Assembly: GCF_012271785.1 (NCBI RefSeq)
Contig: NZ_JAAWVT010000005.1
Coordinates: 1 to 64,000 of the forward strand
Source of the DNA: Paeniglutamicibacter terrestris
GTDB taxonomy: Bacteria > Actinomycetota > Actinomycetes > Actinomycetales > Micrococcaceae
Length of the DNA stretch: 64,000 bases
Direction of reading: 5' to 3'
This document shows positions 1-8,162 of this stretch, one piece after another. A model generated the notes under the pieces. That model was not told where the DNA came from and did no database searches. It saw nothing but the letters and a program-made list of their open reading frames with translations. Each line of letters opens with the position of its first letter. The stretch's first letter is position 1. The translations under genes were made by a program, and so were the position numbers.

Positions 1-90
1 ATGCTGGTATCTGAGGACTCTCAGGAGTATTCTCGGTTTCGGGAGACCAACCAGGGTCGTAAGAGATCCCAGCCCGAGGGTGAGAGGTAA
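1..90 (+). CDS. possible 3' end of a gene cut by the window edge
   Basis: An open frame runs from base 1 to a TAA at 88-90. It encodes a short hydrophilic, Arg/Glu/Gln-rich tail. It begins with ATG at base 1 but may simply be the C-terminal end of a longer gene to the left. The next gene starts 3 bases after the stop, as in a tight operon. No family is recognised and too little is visible to name a function. Confidence 0.3.
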   Translation: MLVSEDSQEYSRFRETNQGRKRSQPEGER

Positions 91-93
91 TTG

Positions 94-231
94 ATGCCAG
101 ACAAATCCCCACACAAACATGAACACAAGAAGCCTGCCGGTAAGTCCATTAAGGCTCGACGCGCGGAGAAGCGCTCGAAGAACGCGCCGATGACTGAATC
201 GGAACAGGTAGCCCACATCAAGAAACACTGA
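94..231 (+). CDS. small lysine-rich conserved actinobacterial protein (45 aa)
   Basis: A 45-residue, very basic protein: Lys/His-rich N-terminus, then a KSIKARRAEKRSKN stretch and an acidic/polar tail. It resembles the short uncharacterised MPDKSP-type proteins common in Actinobacteria, whose function is unknown. A GAGAGG ribosome binding site sits about 7 bases before the ATG, and the start follows the upstream stop by 3 bases, so translation is probably coupled. A perfect 13-bp hairpin follows at 261-293. The ORF is shorter than usual gene-calling cut-offs; the start codon, RBS and composition support it. Confidence 0.65.
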   Translation: MPDKSPHKHEHKKPAGKSIKARRAEKRSKNAPMTESEQVAHIKKH

Positions 232-260
232 GCAACTTGATGATTGGAGAACGTTTACAA

Positions 261-293
261 GAAGCGGAGAAGAACATTCATCTTCTCCGCTTC
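261..293 (+). terminator. hairpin after the small Lys-rich gene
   Basis: Perfect 13-bp inverted repeat (261-273 with 281-293) and a 7-base loop, 30 bases after the stop of the preceding gene. There is no clean T-tract, so it is a probable transcript end or mRNA-stabilising hairpin rather than a textbook terminator. Confidence 0.5.
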
Positions 294-366
294 TTCCATG
301 TCCAACGCGGAAGAAAACAGCGGATTCACAAGATATTCACGGCGCGAAAACTTTTTTGAGAAGTTT

Positions 367-394
367 CCAATCCGTTTCCCCACCGGCACCGAAT
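367..394 (+). promoter_or_regulatory. predicted SigK-type ECF promoter of the fasciclin lipoprotein gene
   Basis: CCAATCC (367-373), a 16-base spacer and CGAAT (390-394), about 78 bases before the lipoprotein start. The same two boxes with the same 16-base spacing occur at 2802-2829 before the molybdopterin oxidoreductase. As I recall it, the mycobacterial SigK consensus is CCATCC plus CGAAT. Assignment to the adjacent SigK is inference. Confidence 0.65.
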
Positions 395-472
395 GCTTCA
401 TGACAGCCCGCCCCAACCAAGGGGATTGGGAAGGTGCGGAGACCACGGTCGACGCCAGACAAGGAGAATGTC

Positions 473-1159
473 ATGAAGCGCATGAACCGCAAGTTTGCTG
501 CAGCACTCGGAGTTATCGCAGTTGCAACCGTAGGTCTGACGGCCTGCTCGTCGGGATCCCAAACCGCAGAATCGATGGCACCGAGCTCATCGGCTCCTTC
601 GTCCAGCGCCTCGGCAGCCCCGAGCAGCTCGGCCATGGCCAGCGAATCGGCCATGGACCCGGCAGCCAATCTCGTTGGTTCGGGCTGCGCCGCCTACGCT
701 AAGGCAGTACCCAGCGGCGAGGGTTCGGTAGCTGGAATGGCCAAGGATCCGGTTGCTGTTGCAGCCTCCAATAACCCCCTGCTGAAGACCCTCACCGCCG
801 CGGTGTCCGGCAAGCTCAACCCGAAGGTCGACCTGGTTGATACTCTCAATGGCGACGAGTTCACGGTCTTCGCACCGGTTGACGAGGCTTTCGCAGCCAT
901 TCCTGAAAAGGATCTCAAGGCAGTCGTTGCTGATGCAGACACGCTCAGCAAGATTCTGACCTACCACGTGGTCCCCGGCCAGATCGCCCCGAGTGATATC
1001 GCCGGATCCCACAAGACCGTAGAAGGCCAGGACCTGAAGGTCACCGGTAGCGGCGACAAGCTCATGGTCAACGGCGCCTCGGTCATTTGCGGTGGCGTCC
1101 AGACCGCCAACGCCACGGTGTACCTGGTTGACACCGTGCTGATGCCGCCGGCCAAGTAG
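473..1159 (+). CDS. fasciclin-domain lipoprotein (MPT70/MPT83-like)
   Basis: A 228-aa exported protein. Residues 1-25 form a lipoprotein signal with lipobox GLTAC (Cys25), so it should be anchored to the outer face of the membrane. Residues ~27-60 are a Ser/Ala/Pro-rich linker, and residues ~95-228 form a single fasciclin (FAS1) domain with the typical [23 protein letters not shown] and C-terminal [10 protein letters not shown] blocks. An AAGGAG RBS (461-466) fixes the ATG at 473 over an upstream in-frame GTG at 434. It lies just before sigK-rskA. In mycobacteria, FAS1 lipoproteins MPT70/MPT83 are the main SigK targets, so this is probably the regulon's output gene here. The adhesion or ligand role of the domain is unknown. 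Confidence 0.93.
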   Translation: MKRMNRKFAAALGVIAVATVGLTACSSGSQTAESMAPSSSAPSSSASAAPSSSAMASESAMDPAANLVGSGCAAYAKAVPSGEGSVAGMAKDPVAVAASNNPLLKTLTAAVSGKLNPKVDLVDTLNGDEFTVFAPVDEAFAAIPEKDLKAVVADADTLSKILTYHVVPGQIAPSDIAGSHKTVEGQDLKVTGSGDKLMVNGASVICGGVQTANATVYLVDTVLMPPAK

Positions 1160-1335
1160 TAACTGCTGCGACTGACGCAACGGTAAGGCAACCCAACAGG
1201 GGGTTGGTGTCTGATGGTCCCCTCCATCAAACACCGGCCCCCTGTGGTCGATGGACATCGACTGGTTGGCGCGGACGGGCGGAAAACTTGTTTTCCTTCC
1301 CGACGCACCAGAAAAGATGACGGACGGGGTTTGGA

Positions 1336-1938
1336 ATGCATGAGACGCTTTATCGCATGAGCTCACATCTATCCGGTGGAACGGACCAAACCTCCGCGCC
1401 CACTACAGAAGAACTGATGCTCCGGATCGCGACAGGCAACGAGAACGCCTTTGAGGAACTCTACGACCGTGTCTCCCCCCAGGTCTTTGGTCTGGTCCGA
1501 CGCATCCTGAAAGATCAGGCGCAAAGCGAAGAAGTAGCGCAAGAGGTATTCGTCGAAGCTTGGCAACAGGCCGCACGCTACGACGAGTCCCGAGGTAAGG
1601 CCATCACCTGGCTACTGACCTTGGCACACCGCCGAGCTGTGGACCGAGTTCGGGCCAGTCAAGCTAGTAAAGACCGCGATCTGCGCGAAGGGATCAAGGA
1701 CTTTCAGGCTAGCTACGATGACGTTGAGGAAACGGCCATCCTGCACGATGAAAGTCTCCGGGTGAACCAAGCCCTGGAACGGCTTAGCGAGACACAGCGC
1801 GACGCCATCCGGTTGGCCTACTTTGGCGGATTCACCCACCTTGAGGTGGCTGAGTTACTCAAGATCCCGGTGGGAACCGCAAAAACACGAATACGCGATG
1901 GAATGAACAAACTTAGAGACCTGATGGGAGTGGCGTAA
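1336..1938 (+). CDS. sigK: ECF RNA polymerase sigma factor, SigK family
   Basis: A 200-aa group IV sigma factor. The region-2 domain (~residues 25-100) has the core-binding run FEELYDRVSPQVFGLVRRIL and the -10 recognition part SRGKAITWLLTLAHRRAVDRVR. The region-4 helix-turn-helix is near the C-terminus (FGGFTHLEVAELLKIPVGTAKTRI). Length and sequence suit the SigK group. The gene ends in an ATGG-type one-base overlap with the anti-sigma gene, so the two are translationally coupled. A second ATG lies 7 codons in (1357), so the exact start is uncertain. The CCAATCC/CGAAT motif is not seen before sigK itself, so clear autoregulation is not visible. Confidence 0.92.
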   Translation: MHETLYRMSSHLSGGTDQTSAPTTEELMLRIATGNENAFEELYDRVSPQVFGLVRRILKDQAQSEEVAQEVFVEAWQQAARYDESRGKAITWLLTLAHRRAVDRVRASQASKDRDLREGIKDFQASYDDVEETAILHDESLRVNQALERLSETQRDAIRLAYFGGFTHLEVAELLKIPVGTAKTRIRDGMNKLRDLMGVA

Positions 1939-2774
1939 TGGAAAAGCACAAGAACGAGCTGACCGCCAGCTTCGCCCTGAACGCACTGGGGGAGGAGGAA
2001 CGCGACGAACTGCTACGACATGCCGAAGCCTCGGACGAGGTCCAAAGTGAACTTGACGCATTGCAGGAAACCGCTGCCCTTCTTGGCCTTTCCGCCGAGC
2101 CGGTAACCCCTCCGGCTAGCCTCAAGGCCAACATTATGGCCTCCATTCGTACTACCCCACAGCTACCGCCCCTCGACGTTCAGCGGGACGTTCCTGCCCA
2201 CGATGCCCAGGAACCCTCGGGTTCCGTCCCGGTAGATGATCGTATCGCTCAGCAGTCAACCGAACCTGCCGTCCAACCGGCCCCATCCGCCCCGGCCAAA
2301 TCGAACCAGCGGATGTTTGCCCTGGCTGCCGGAGTGCTGCTGGTGGCAGGTGGAGTGCTGGGCGGAGTGGTGGTCAACCAAAACGCGCAGCAACAAAAGC
2401 TTGAGGAACAGTTGGCTGCCTTGAGCACCCAACAATCAGAGCTGACCCGCATCCTGACGGCATCCGATGTCAGGTCAAAGACCCAGAAAATGGACGACGG
2501 AGCCCGAGTCACTCTGGCCTACTCGGCCACCGAAGGCAAGATGGCGGTGACCACCGCGGGATTGCCTGCTTTGCCCGGCGACAAGGCATATGAACTCTGG
2601 CTGATCTCCGGCACGGGGGCGGTATCTGCGGGGCTTGTTAATGGTGCCAATGCCGATGGAATGGTGATGGTTTCTGGGGCCATGGAGGGCGTGACCCACT
2701 TCGGAATCACCGTGGAACCTGCCACGGGGTCGCCGGCGCCAACCACCGATCCCATTCTGGTCCAGGAGCTTTAA
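1938..2774 (+). CDS. rskA: anti-sigma-K factor RskA
   Basis: A 278-aa single-pass membrane anti-sigma factor. The cytoplasmic N-terminal region (1-~75) has the FALNALGEEERDELLRH helix expected to bind sigma. A Pro-rich linker leads to a transmembrane helix at ~126-146. The external C-terminal RskA domain contains the PGDKAYELWLI and GVTHFGITVEPATGSP blocks. No Cys-based zinc motif is visible at the N-terminus, unlike the second anti-sigma factor in this window. The start overlaps the sigK stop by one base. In the family, regulated proteolysis of RskA releases SigK; that mechanism is inferred here. Confidence 0.9.
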   Translation: MEKHKNELTASFALNALGEEERDELLRHAEASDEVQSELDALQETAALLGLSAEPVTPPASLKANIMASIRTTPQLPPLDVQRDVPAHDAQEPSGSVPVDDRIAQQSTEPAVQPAPSAPAKSNQRMFALAAGVLLVAGGVLGGVVVNQNAQQQKLEEQLAALSTQQSELTRILTASDVRSKTQKMDDGARVTLAYSATEGKMAVTTAGLPALPGDKAYELWLISGTGAVSAGLVNGANADGMVMVSGAMEGVTHFGITVEPATGSPAPTTDPILVQEL

Positions 2775-2801
2775 GGCCCCTCGGGAAAAGGCCTCGGACT
2801 T

Positions 2802-2829
2802 CCAATCCGCCAATGGTAGCGTTCCGAAT
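2802..2829 (+). promoter_or_regulatory. predicted SigK-type ECF promoter of the molybdopterin oxidoreductase gene
   Basis: CCAATCC (2802-2808), a 16-base spacer and CGAAT (2825-2829), about 70 bases before the ATG at 2899. It matches the 367-394 site in both boxes, in the flanking TT and G bases and in spacing. It lets the oxidoreductase be transcribed separately from sigK-rskA under the same sigma factor. Confidence 0.65.
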
Positions 2830-2898
2830 ACGTAGTGACTAGATGTTCCCCGCAAGAGCAGGGGGCAAAAGCATCACAACGTACGGGTGGGTGGATTC

Positions 2899-4458
2899 AT
2901 GAACAAGTTGCCAGCAAAGAAGCTGCGAGACCTGGGAGCCTTCGGGCTTGCAGGTTTCGCATCGGCCGCGGTGCTTTTTTCCGTAGCTCAATTGATGTCG
3001 GCGTTCTTCGCGACCTCTTCGGCGCCACTGGTGGCTATGGGATCGGTCTTCATCGATCTGACCCCACCGTGGCTTAAAGACTTCGCCATTGCCACCTTCG
3101 GGACCAACGATAAACTGGCACTATTCATCTCCATTGGCGTGGTCGTGGCCATCGCCGCGGTACTGCTGGGGATCTTGGCAAGGCGTAGTTTTGCCTTGGC
3201 TGCTGGCTCCATTGTGGTCCTTGCAGCGGTGATCGGTGGGGCTGTGCTGTCCCGGCCCGCAACCGGACTTGTTGACCTGACACCCATCATCCTCGGCGCG
3301 GTGGCCGGTCTGGCCACGCTGCGCTGGCTCACCAAGCTTGCAGCTAAGAGCAGGTCCACTGGCTCGGATGCGGTTCCAGCCTCAGGCTCTTCACGGAGGA
3401 ACTTTCTGTTGGGTTCCGTCCTCTCCCTGGTAGGTGCCGCAGTAGCTACGGGCGTGGGTAAGTCGCTGGCCACCGCAAGGAACGTTGCCGATTCAGCCCG
3501 TGCGGCTCTCGGACTGCCACCGGCGAAGGTCTTGGCTCAGGCTCCACCGGCCGATGCACAGATCGAGCTGTCGGGTATGCCGAAATTCATCACCCCGAAC
3601 AAGGATTTTTACCGGATTGATACGGCACTTTCGGTACCGCGGATCAACCCTTCCGAATGGTCGCTTCGCGTCCACGGCATGGTCGAAAAGGAATTCACCC
3701 TGAGCTTCGACGAGCTGTTGGCCGAGGACCTCGTGGAAACCTATCTGACTCTGACCTGTGTTTCAAACCCCGTCGGTGGGCAGCTGGTGGGAAACGCAAA
3801 GTGGTTGGGTTATCCGCTGCGCCAGCTACTGGAGCGCGCGGTGCCTAAGGAAGGTGCCGACATGGTCCTTTCGACCTCGATCGACGGTTTCAGCGCCTCG
3901 ACGCCGCTTGAGATCCTCACAGATGACCGCATGGCATTGCTGGCGATCGGCATGAACGGAGAGCCGTTGCCGCTAGAGCACGGATTCCCTGTCCGTATGG
4001 TGGTTCCCGGACTCTATGGCTATGTGTCCGCTACTAAGTGGGTCGTTGACCTAGAAGTCACTCGATTCGAAGACAAGGCCGCTTACTGGACCACGCGCGG
4101 CTGGTCGGATCGAGGACCCATTAAGCTGTCTTCGAGGGTGGATGTGCCGCGTTCGTTCGCCAGTGTTCCGGCCGGGAAAGTAGTTATGGGCGGAACTGCC
4201 TGGGCGCAGACCCGAGGCATCTCCAAGGTTCAGGTACAAATCGATGACGGCGATTGGAAGGACACTGAGCTGGGCGCCGAGGCCTCTGTGGACACCTGGC
4301 GGCAGTGGCGCTATGAGTGGGACGGCGGTACCTCGGGAAACCACACCGTCAGCGTCCGGGCCTTCGATGCTCAGGGCGAGATGCAAACCAGCGACAAGGC
4401 TGATCCAGTACCAAACGGGGCCAGTGGCTGGCAGCGTGTCCAGTTCTCGGTCGAGTAG
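2899..4458 (+). CDS. membrane-anchored molybdopterin-dependent oxidoreductase (sulfite oxidase-like)
   Basis: A 519-aa protein with several N-terminal transmembrane helices (~10-150). A twin-arginine-like segment (SSRRNFLLGSVLSLVG) follows, then an external oxidoreductase molybdopterin-binding domain and a C-terminal Mo-co dimerisation/Ig-like domain. The Cys in TLTCVSNPVGG matches the conserved molybdenum-ligand Cys of the sulfite oxidase fold. ATG 2899 was chosen over an in-frame GTG at 2887. The substrate is not evident; sulfite oxidase/YedY relatives act on sulfite or on oxidised Met. Its position behind sigK-rskA and the shared promoter motif suggest a redox or cell-envelope role in the SigK regulon (inference). 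Confidence 0.88.
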   Translation: MNKLPAKKLRDLGAFGLAGFASAAVLFSVAQLMSAFFATSSAPLVAMGSVFIDLTPPWLKDFAIATFGTNDKLALFISIGVVVAIAAVLLGILARRSFALAAGSIVVLAAVIGGAVLSRPATGLVDLTPIILGAVAGLATLRWLTKLAAKSRSTGSDAVPASGSSRRNFLLGSVLSLVGAAVATGVGKSLATARNVADSARAALGLPPAKVLAQAPPADAQIELSGMPKFITPNKDFYRIDTALSVPRINPSEWSLRVHGMVEKEFTLSFDELLAEDLVETYLTLTCVSNPVGGQLVGNAKWLGYPLRQLLERAVPKEGADMVLSTSIDGFSASTPLEILTDDRMALLAIGMNGEPLPLEHGFPVRMVVPGLYGYVSATKWVVDLEVTRFEDKAAYWTTRGWSDRGPIKLSSRVDVPRSFASVPAGKVVMGGTAWAQTRGISKVQVQIDDGDWKDTELGAEASVDTWRQWRYEWDGGTSGNHTVSVRAFDAQGEMQTSDKADPVPNGASGWQRVQFSVE

Positions 4459-4476
4459 TTCACCCCGGTTAGCCAG

Positions 4477-4923
4477 CTAGGTGTACATGAGCGATCCGGG
4501 AGTGGTCAGGGTGCGCCCAGTTTCCAACCATGTTTTCAAGCCGGATAGGATCATTGGCCAGCCGCCGAACAGCTGTTCGTTAGCGTCGACCCTGAGCTGA
4601 TCGTGGGTGATCGTTAGCAGGCAAGAATCCTCGACCTGGCTGATTTCATAAGTGACCCGGGAAGCACCCTCGGCGGTGACCGCTTCGTCCCAGAGCGCGG
4701 TCATCGTCAGGGACAGGCGGCGAGGTGCGTCGGCCTCCAATATGGTGCCTCGTCCCAGCGGACCGTGAGCATGAGGATTTACCGTCGTGTATTCGGAACC
4801 AACCATCCAATCGGTGACGAAGGTGTTGCCGAAGTAGTATTTCGGCGTCTGAGCTGGGTCGGTGAGCGCCTCCCACAATTTTTCCGGGGTTGTTTGAATG
4901 TAGAACTCATAGATCTTTTCCAT
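4477..4923 (-). CDS. SRPBCC / AHSA1-family protein
   Basis: A 148-aa single-domain START-like (SRPBCC, AHSA1 type) protein. It opens with the family pattern KIYEFYIQTTPEKLWEALTDPAQTPKYYFG, followed by GxxYTTVNPHAHG, RLSLTMTALWDE, SRVTYEIS and a C-terminal GWPMILSGLKTWLETG helix. The fold binds hydrophobic ligands, and the ligand here is unknown. Such genes often sit beside ArsR regulators, but none is adjacent. It is convergent with the molybdopterin oxidoreductase, with only 18 bases between the stops. Confidence 0.85.
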   Translation of the reverse strand: MEKIYEFYIQTTPEKLWEALTDPAQTPKYYFGNTFVTDWMVGSEYTTVNPHAHGPLGRGTILEADAPRRLSLTMTALWDEAVTAEGASRVTYEISQVEDSCLLTITHDQLRVDANEQLFGGWPMILSGLKTWLETGRTLTTPGSLMYT

Positions 4924-5358
4924 GGCATCAGGCTATGCCTCTTTTGTTGGGCGGTTGGGGTAAACCTCAAGATTGTCTCTAGGAAGAATTCTGACGCTGG
5001 GAGTGCGCCCCTGAACCATGGTGAACCGTGGACCGGCAGCTTGGGGCGACATCGTCTGGTCCCACGTACGTGCCGGAAAAACCTAGAAAGTCCATGACGC
5101 CAGGCGTAGTCTCGGAGATAGTTCGGACGGCTGAATGTCGGGATCCGACCGCTAGTGGGAGCCTGGTGACTGCATGGAAAGAGCCATGGAACTGATACCC
5201 CATAGAAGTGCGCTCTAGTTAGCGGAGTTTCCTCTGGATATCCACGTTCGGCGAAGAATGGCCGCGGTGAACCGGCCCGAGTGACCTGGCATCGTCTCGC
5301 CACCTGACAGCGCACCCACTTGGGGACCACTTGGCACTCGTTCAAATCGAGGATAGCG
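4924..5358. other. intergenic stretch with no recognisable gene
   Basis: 435 bases between the SRPBCC gene and the next small gene. I see no ORF with a plausible RBS, no tRNA and no strong hairpin. The open frames here have atypical codon use and no family resemblance. Confidence 0.5.
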
Positions 5359-5532
5359 ATGAACATTCAATCCAACATCAACTCACGCCACGAAGAAGAA
5401 GTAGAAGCCGCTCTGTCCCCTGATATGGGCAAACGACGGAAGATCGCTACCGATCAGCTACCCGATGGTTCCGGTAATGACGGCCCCAAGCATCCGGATG
5501 CCGATGACGAGGGGCGCTTCGACGCGGGGTAA
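5359..5532 (+). CDS. small hydrophilic protein of unknown function (57 aa)
   Basis: A 57-residue, charged, Asp/Gly-rich protein that ends in a DADDEGRFDAG tail. A CGAGGA RBS (5348-5353) lies 5 bases before ATG 5359, which supports this start over an in-frame ATG at 5320. It lies 90 bases before a small membrane protein gene in the same direction. No family is recognised. The support is the RBS and composition only. Confidence 0.4.
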   Translation: MNIQSNINSRHEEEVEAALSPDMGKRRKIATDQLPDGSGNDGPKHPDADDEGRFDAG

Positions 5533-5622
5533 TACACCGCGGATCATGGTCGCGGTTCATTTCCGTGACTGCGAACGCCGCGGAAGGCAAGCACTTTGGA
5601 CATTGAGGGGAGGTGAAATCCC

Positions 5623-5910
5623 ATGACTCAGGACGCACACATTCCAGCACCACGTGAGGAGCCGGTGGCCAATCCGAAAGTACCTCGGCAACACCATGCC
5701 AATGGTTTGTTGATCGGCGGTGGACTGACAGCATTGTTGTTCCTACTGTTCATCATCACCGGTGCCGTCGCCGTCGGAGGCACGCTGAGCCCGCTATGGA
5801 TCGGATTTATTATTGGCGTTTTGGTCGCCCTTCTAGGTGTATTCCGCATTCTCCGGGGACCCACGGCCTTCGGTTTTGGAGACACCGAGCATAAGCACCC
5901 GGCAGCATAA
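5623..5910 (+). CDS. small two-helix membrane protein (95 aa)
   Basis: A 95-aa protein with a hydrophilic N-terminus of ~27 residues and two transmembrane helices (~28-52 and ~56-76) joined by a short Gly/Thr turn. The tail is short and His-containing. A strong GGGGAGGTG RBS (5607-5614) lies 8 bases before the ATG. No domain is recognised. A very strong 20-bp-arm hairpin follows 22 bases after the stop. Confidence 0.65.
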   Translation: MTQDAHIPAPREEPVANPKVPRQHHANGLLIGGGLTALLFLLFIITGAVAVGGTLSPLWIGFIIGVLVALLGVFRILRGPTAFGFGDTEHKHPAA

Positions 5911-5932
5911 CTGGCACCGGGCATCAATGATT

Positions 5933-5978
5933 CGTAGGTCATCGACCGGTCGGTTCCTCGACCGGTCGATGACCTACG
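5933..5978. terminator. 20-bp perfect inverted repeat, probable bidirectional transcript end
   Basis: Perfect 20-bp arms (5933-5952 and 5959-5978) around a 6-base loop, just after the stop of the two-helix membrane protein. There is no T-tract on the plus side. The arms contain an internal CGACCGGTCG palindrome, so a protein-binding site is an alternative. Confidence 0.5.
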
Positions 5979-6092
5979 TCGAATTAAAGGGACAATCCAA
6001 ATAGCTGTTGTGGGCTAGGTGTTTTGTCGCGGGTGTGGGGCCGAATCCGATTAGGCTGTGGAGACGGACCACGAAAGGGACCTGCACCTAAT

Positions 6093-6758
6093 ATGAGACG
6101 CGTCTTGGCATACCTTTTGCGCATCGGGGGAACTGCGGCCATCGTTGCCGCAGTCGTCGTTCAAGTGCAACGAAGCATCACGAATGAGGAAGCCGGCACG
6201 GGAGAAGTCGAGTTTGTTGTCCAAAACTTCTTCTCGTTCTTTACGATCGAATCCAACGTGTTGGCGGCTGTCGTGCTGTTCGTCGGAATTTTCACGCTGT
6301 CGAAGCGTGGTGAGTCTCGTGGCTGGAGCATGATCAGGGCGGCAGTGACCACCTACATGGCGACCACGGGTGTGGTCTATAACTTGTTGCTGCGTGGCAT
6401 TGAACTGCCGCAAGGAGCCACGGTTCCGTGGTCCAATGAGGTTCTGCATGTCATTGCCCCGGCCATCATTGTCCTAGATTGGCTGATTGCGCCTGGTCGC
6501 CGGCCGCTAAAATCAACGGCACTGTGGGGGATCATCGCCTTCCCCATACTCTGGGCCGGCTATACCTTGGCCCGAGGTGTGTTGGTTCTGGATCCGCGCA
6601 CCAACGTGGCGTGGTACCCGTATCCGTTCCTTGATCCGAATATCAGCCCCAATGGCTACTTCTCCGTCGCCTTTTACATTGCGCTGATTGCCGCGGTTAT
6701 CGGTGTCGTGGGCGCCGGAGTTCTGTGGGTCAGCCGCCTTCGTCGACGGACTGCCTAG
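6093..6758 (+). CDS. Pr6Pr-family six-helix membrane protein
   Basis: A 221-aa integral membrane protein with about six hydrophobic helices. Features typical of the Pr6Pr (FAR-17a/AIG1-like) group are the FFSFFTIESNVLAAVVLF block, TTGVVYNLLLRG, a helix with the NEVLHVIAPAIIVLDWLI His/Asp signature, and the YPYPFLDP segment before the last helix. ATG 6093 has AAAGGGA upstream and fits the family start; an in-frame start at 6024 would add 23 unrelated residues. The function of bacterial members is unknown. Some eukaryotic relatives are Thr/His-dependent lipid hydrolases, which is only suggestive. Confidence 0.82.
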   Translation: MRRVLAYLLRIGGTAAIVAAVVVQVQRSITNEEAGTGEVEFVVQNFFSFFTIESNVLAAVVLFVGIFTLSKRGESRGWSMIRAAVTTYMATTGVVYNLLLRGIELPQGATVPWSNEVLHVIAPAIIVLDWLIAPGRRPLKSTALWGIIAFPILWAGYTLARGVLVLDPRTNVAWYPYPFLDPNISPNGYFSVAFYIALIAAVIGVVGAGVLWVSRLRRRTA

Positions 6759-6982
6759 TTCTATCGTCGGTGGTTCTTGGCAGCCAAGATCTCTCGGGTC
6801 ACATAAATTCGCGTGAGGACCAATCAACTACGACGAGCCTCAGCGTAGTTCCCGTGCGGAACATGCTCGGTCCTGCGAAGGCCGGCACCCGTTAATAAAA
6901 AAGTACCCCGTCGGGAATGAATTTTCATCCTTCGTGGTTTTACATGCAAACACATGTATTTCTTGAGAGGGAAGCACGCACC

Positions 6983-7663
6983 ATGAGCCAGAACATTGTA
7001 GTCATTTCCGGAGGCCTTGGCACTCCATCAACCTCGGGCCTGCTGGGTCGCCAGCTCGGGGAGGCAACAGTGAGGGAACTGGCCGCCAACGGTATCCAAG
7101 CAGATCTGACGGTTTTGGAATTGCGCGACTATGCCGTCGATATCAGTAACAACCTTCTCACCGGTTACGCCCCACCGCGTCTGGCCGAGGCCATCGAAGC
7201 CGTTTCGCAGGCCAGCGGCTTGATTGCCGTATCGCCGGTCTTCACCGCTTCGGTGTCGGGGCTGTTCAAGTCGTTCATCGATGTTCTGGATCCAAAAGCA
7301 CTTGAGGACAAGCCCGTGATTCTTGCTGCAACCGCGGGAAGTGCTCGACACAACCTCGTGGTTGACTATGCCATGCGTCCGATCTTCGCTTACCTGCGAG
7401 CGCGCATCATGCCCACGTCCGTCTTCGCTTCCCCCGAAGACTGGGGCGCTGACCAGGGGCAGGGCGCTCTGGCAGAACGGGAACTGCGCGCGGGCGCAGA
7501 AATGGCACTTTCCATCGCGGGAACCAATGGAGCGACTGTCCTGACACAGGACTTGGGGGACACCCGCTCCATCGCTCCGCGCGTGAGCGAAAACGCCAAT
7601 CCACGCGACACGATGAGCTCGTTGCCGTTCGAACAATTACTGGCAAATATCCAGTCGAAGTAG
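6983..7663 (+). CDS. NAD(P)H-dependent FMN reductase (CE1759 family)
   Basis: A 226-aa flavodoxin-like reductase with a nucleotide-binding start (IVVISGGLGTPSTSG). Other family blocks are the flavin-contact VSPVFTASVSGLFKSFIDVL and AATAGSARHNLVVDYAMRPIF. It matches the FMN reductases that usually accompany LLM flavin monooxygenases, but no monooxygenase partner is adjacent. A GAGAGGGA RBS sits ~9 bases before ATG 6983, favouring it over the upstream in-frame start at 6917. It likely supplies reduced FMN in the cytoplasm. The gene is followed by a hairpin at 7721-7753. Confidence 0.88.
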   Translation: MSQNIVVISGGLGTPSTSGLLGRQLGEATVRELAANGIQADLTVLELRDYAVDISNNLLTGYAPPRLAEAIEAVSQASGLIAVSPVFTASVSGLFKSFIDVLDPKALEDKPVILAATAGSARHNLVVDYAMRPIFAYLRARIMPTSVFASPEDWGADQGQGALAERELRAGAEMALSIAGTNGATVLTQDLGDTRSIAPRVSENANPRDTMSSLPFEQLLANIQSK

Positions 7664-7720
7664 CGAGGTCCGCTTCCCGCTCACGGCGGTGAATGTTGCG
7701 CGTCTTCTAGTGATGGCGTA

Positions 7721-7753
7721 GGGGCGGTATCCGGTTGAACCGGATACCGCCCC
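7721..7753. terminator. hairpin after the FMN reductase gene
   Basis: 16-base complementary arms (7721-7736 and 7738-7753), in practice a stem of about 14 bp with a small loop. It lies 57 bases after the FMN reductase stop. No T-run follows. Confidence 0.55.
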
Positions 7754-8162
7754 GTCTCCATGTTCTGGCCCAGCGGTGCCTAATCCAAACCACATGCGAA
7801 TCTGCGAGAAACGAATCCCGTGGCGGGTCTTACGCTTCGATGGCATGGGGCGAGCGTGTACCTGTCTCGACCATTGATCTGCCGACTATCGACGATGCCA
7901 CGCTTTTTCAAACGCAAAATCGATGACCGTAAATACCAAACAGCGAGACGAATAATCGATGATGCTCTGGAACTTTGACCCCAGGAAGAATCGTGGGTTC
8001 AGCTGCGTGGGAAGTCACAGACGCACCTAACCAACCGGTGACGGTAGCCTGTCGGAAGAGTGGTTCTGCCCTTCGTCGTGTCGTTGGTATGACGAAAGGC
8101 AAAATACCTCCATGAACTGCCGCCGCCCGAATGCTTCTGACCGAAAGGTACGACGGATATCC
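7754..8162. other. intergenic stretch without a supported gene
   Basis: About 400 bases upstream of the D-2-hydroxyacid dehydrogenase, presumably its promoter region. The open frames here lack RBS and family resemblance, and no RNA gene is recognised. Confidence 0.4.

Noticed and set aside
1200-1335. CCATCA...CGATGG before sigK as a SigK autoregulatory promoter
   Set aside because: The spacing is 19 and the -10 box differs (CGATGG rather than CGAAT), so it does not match the two clear sites.
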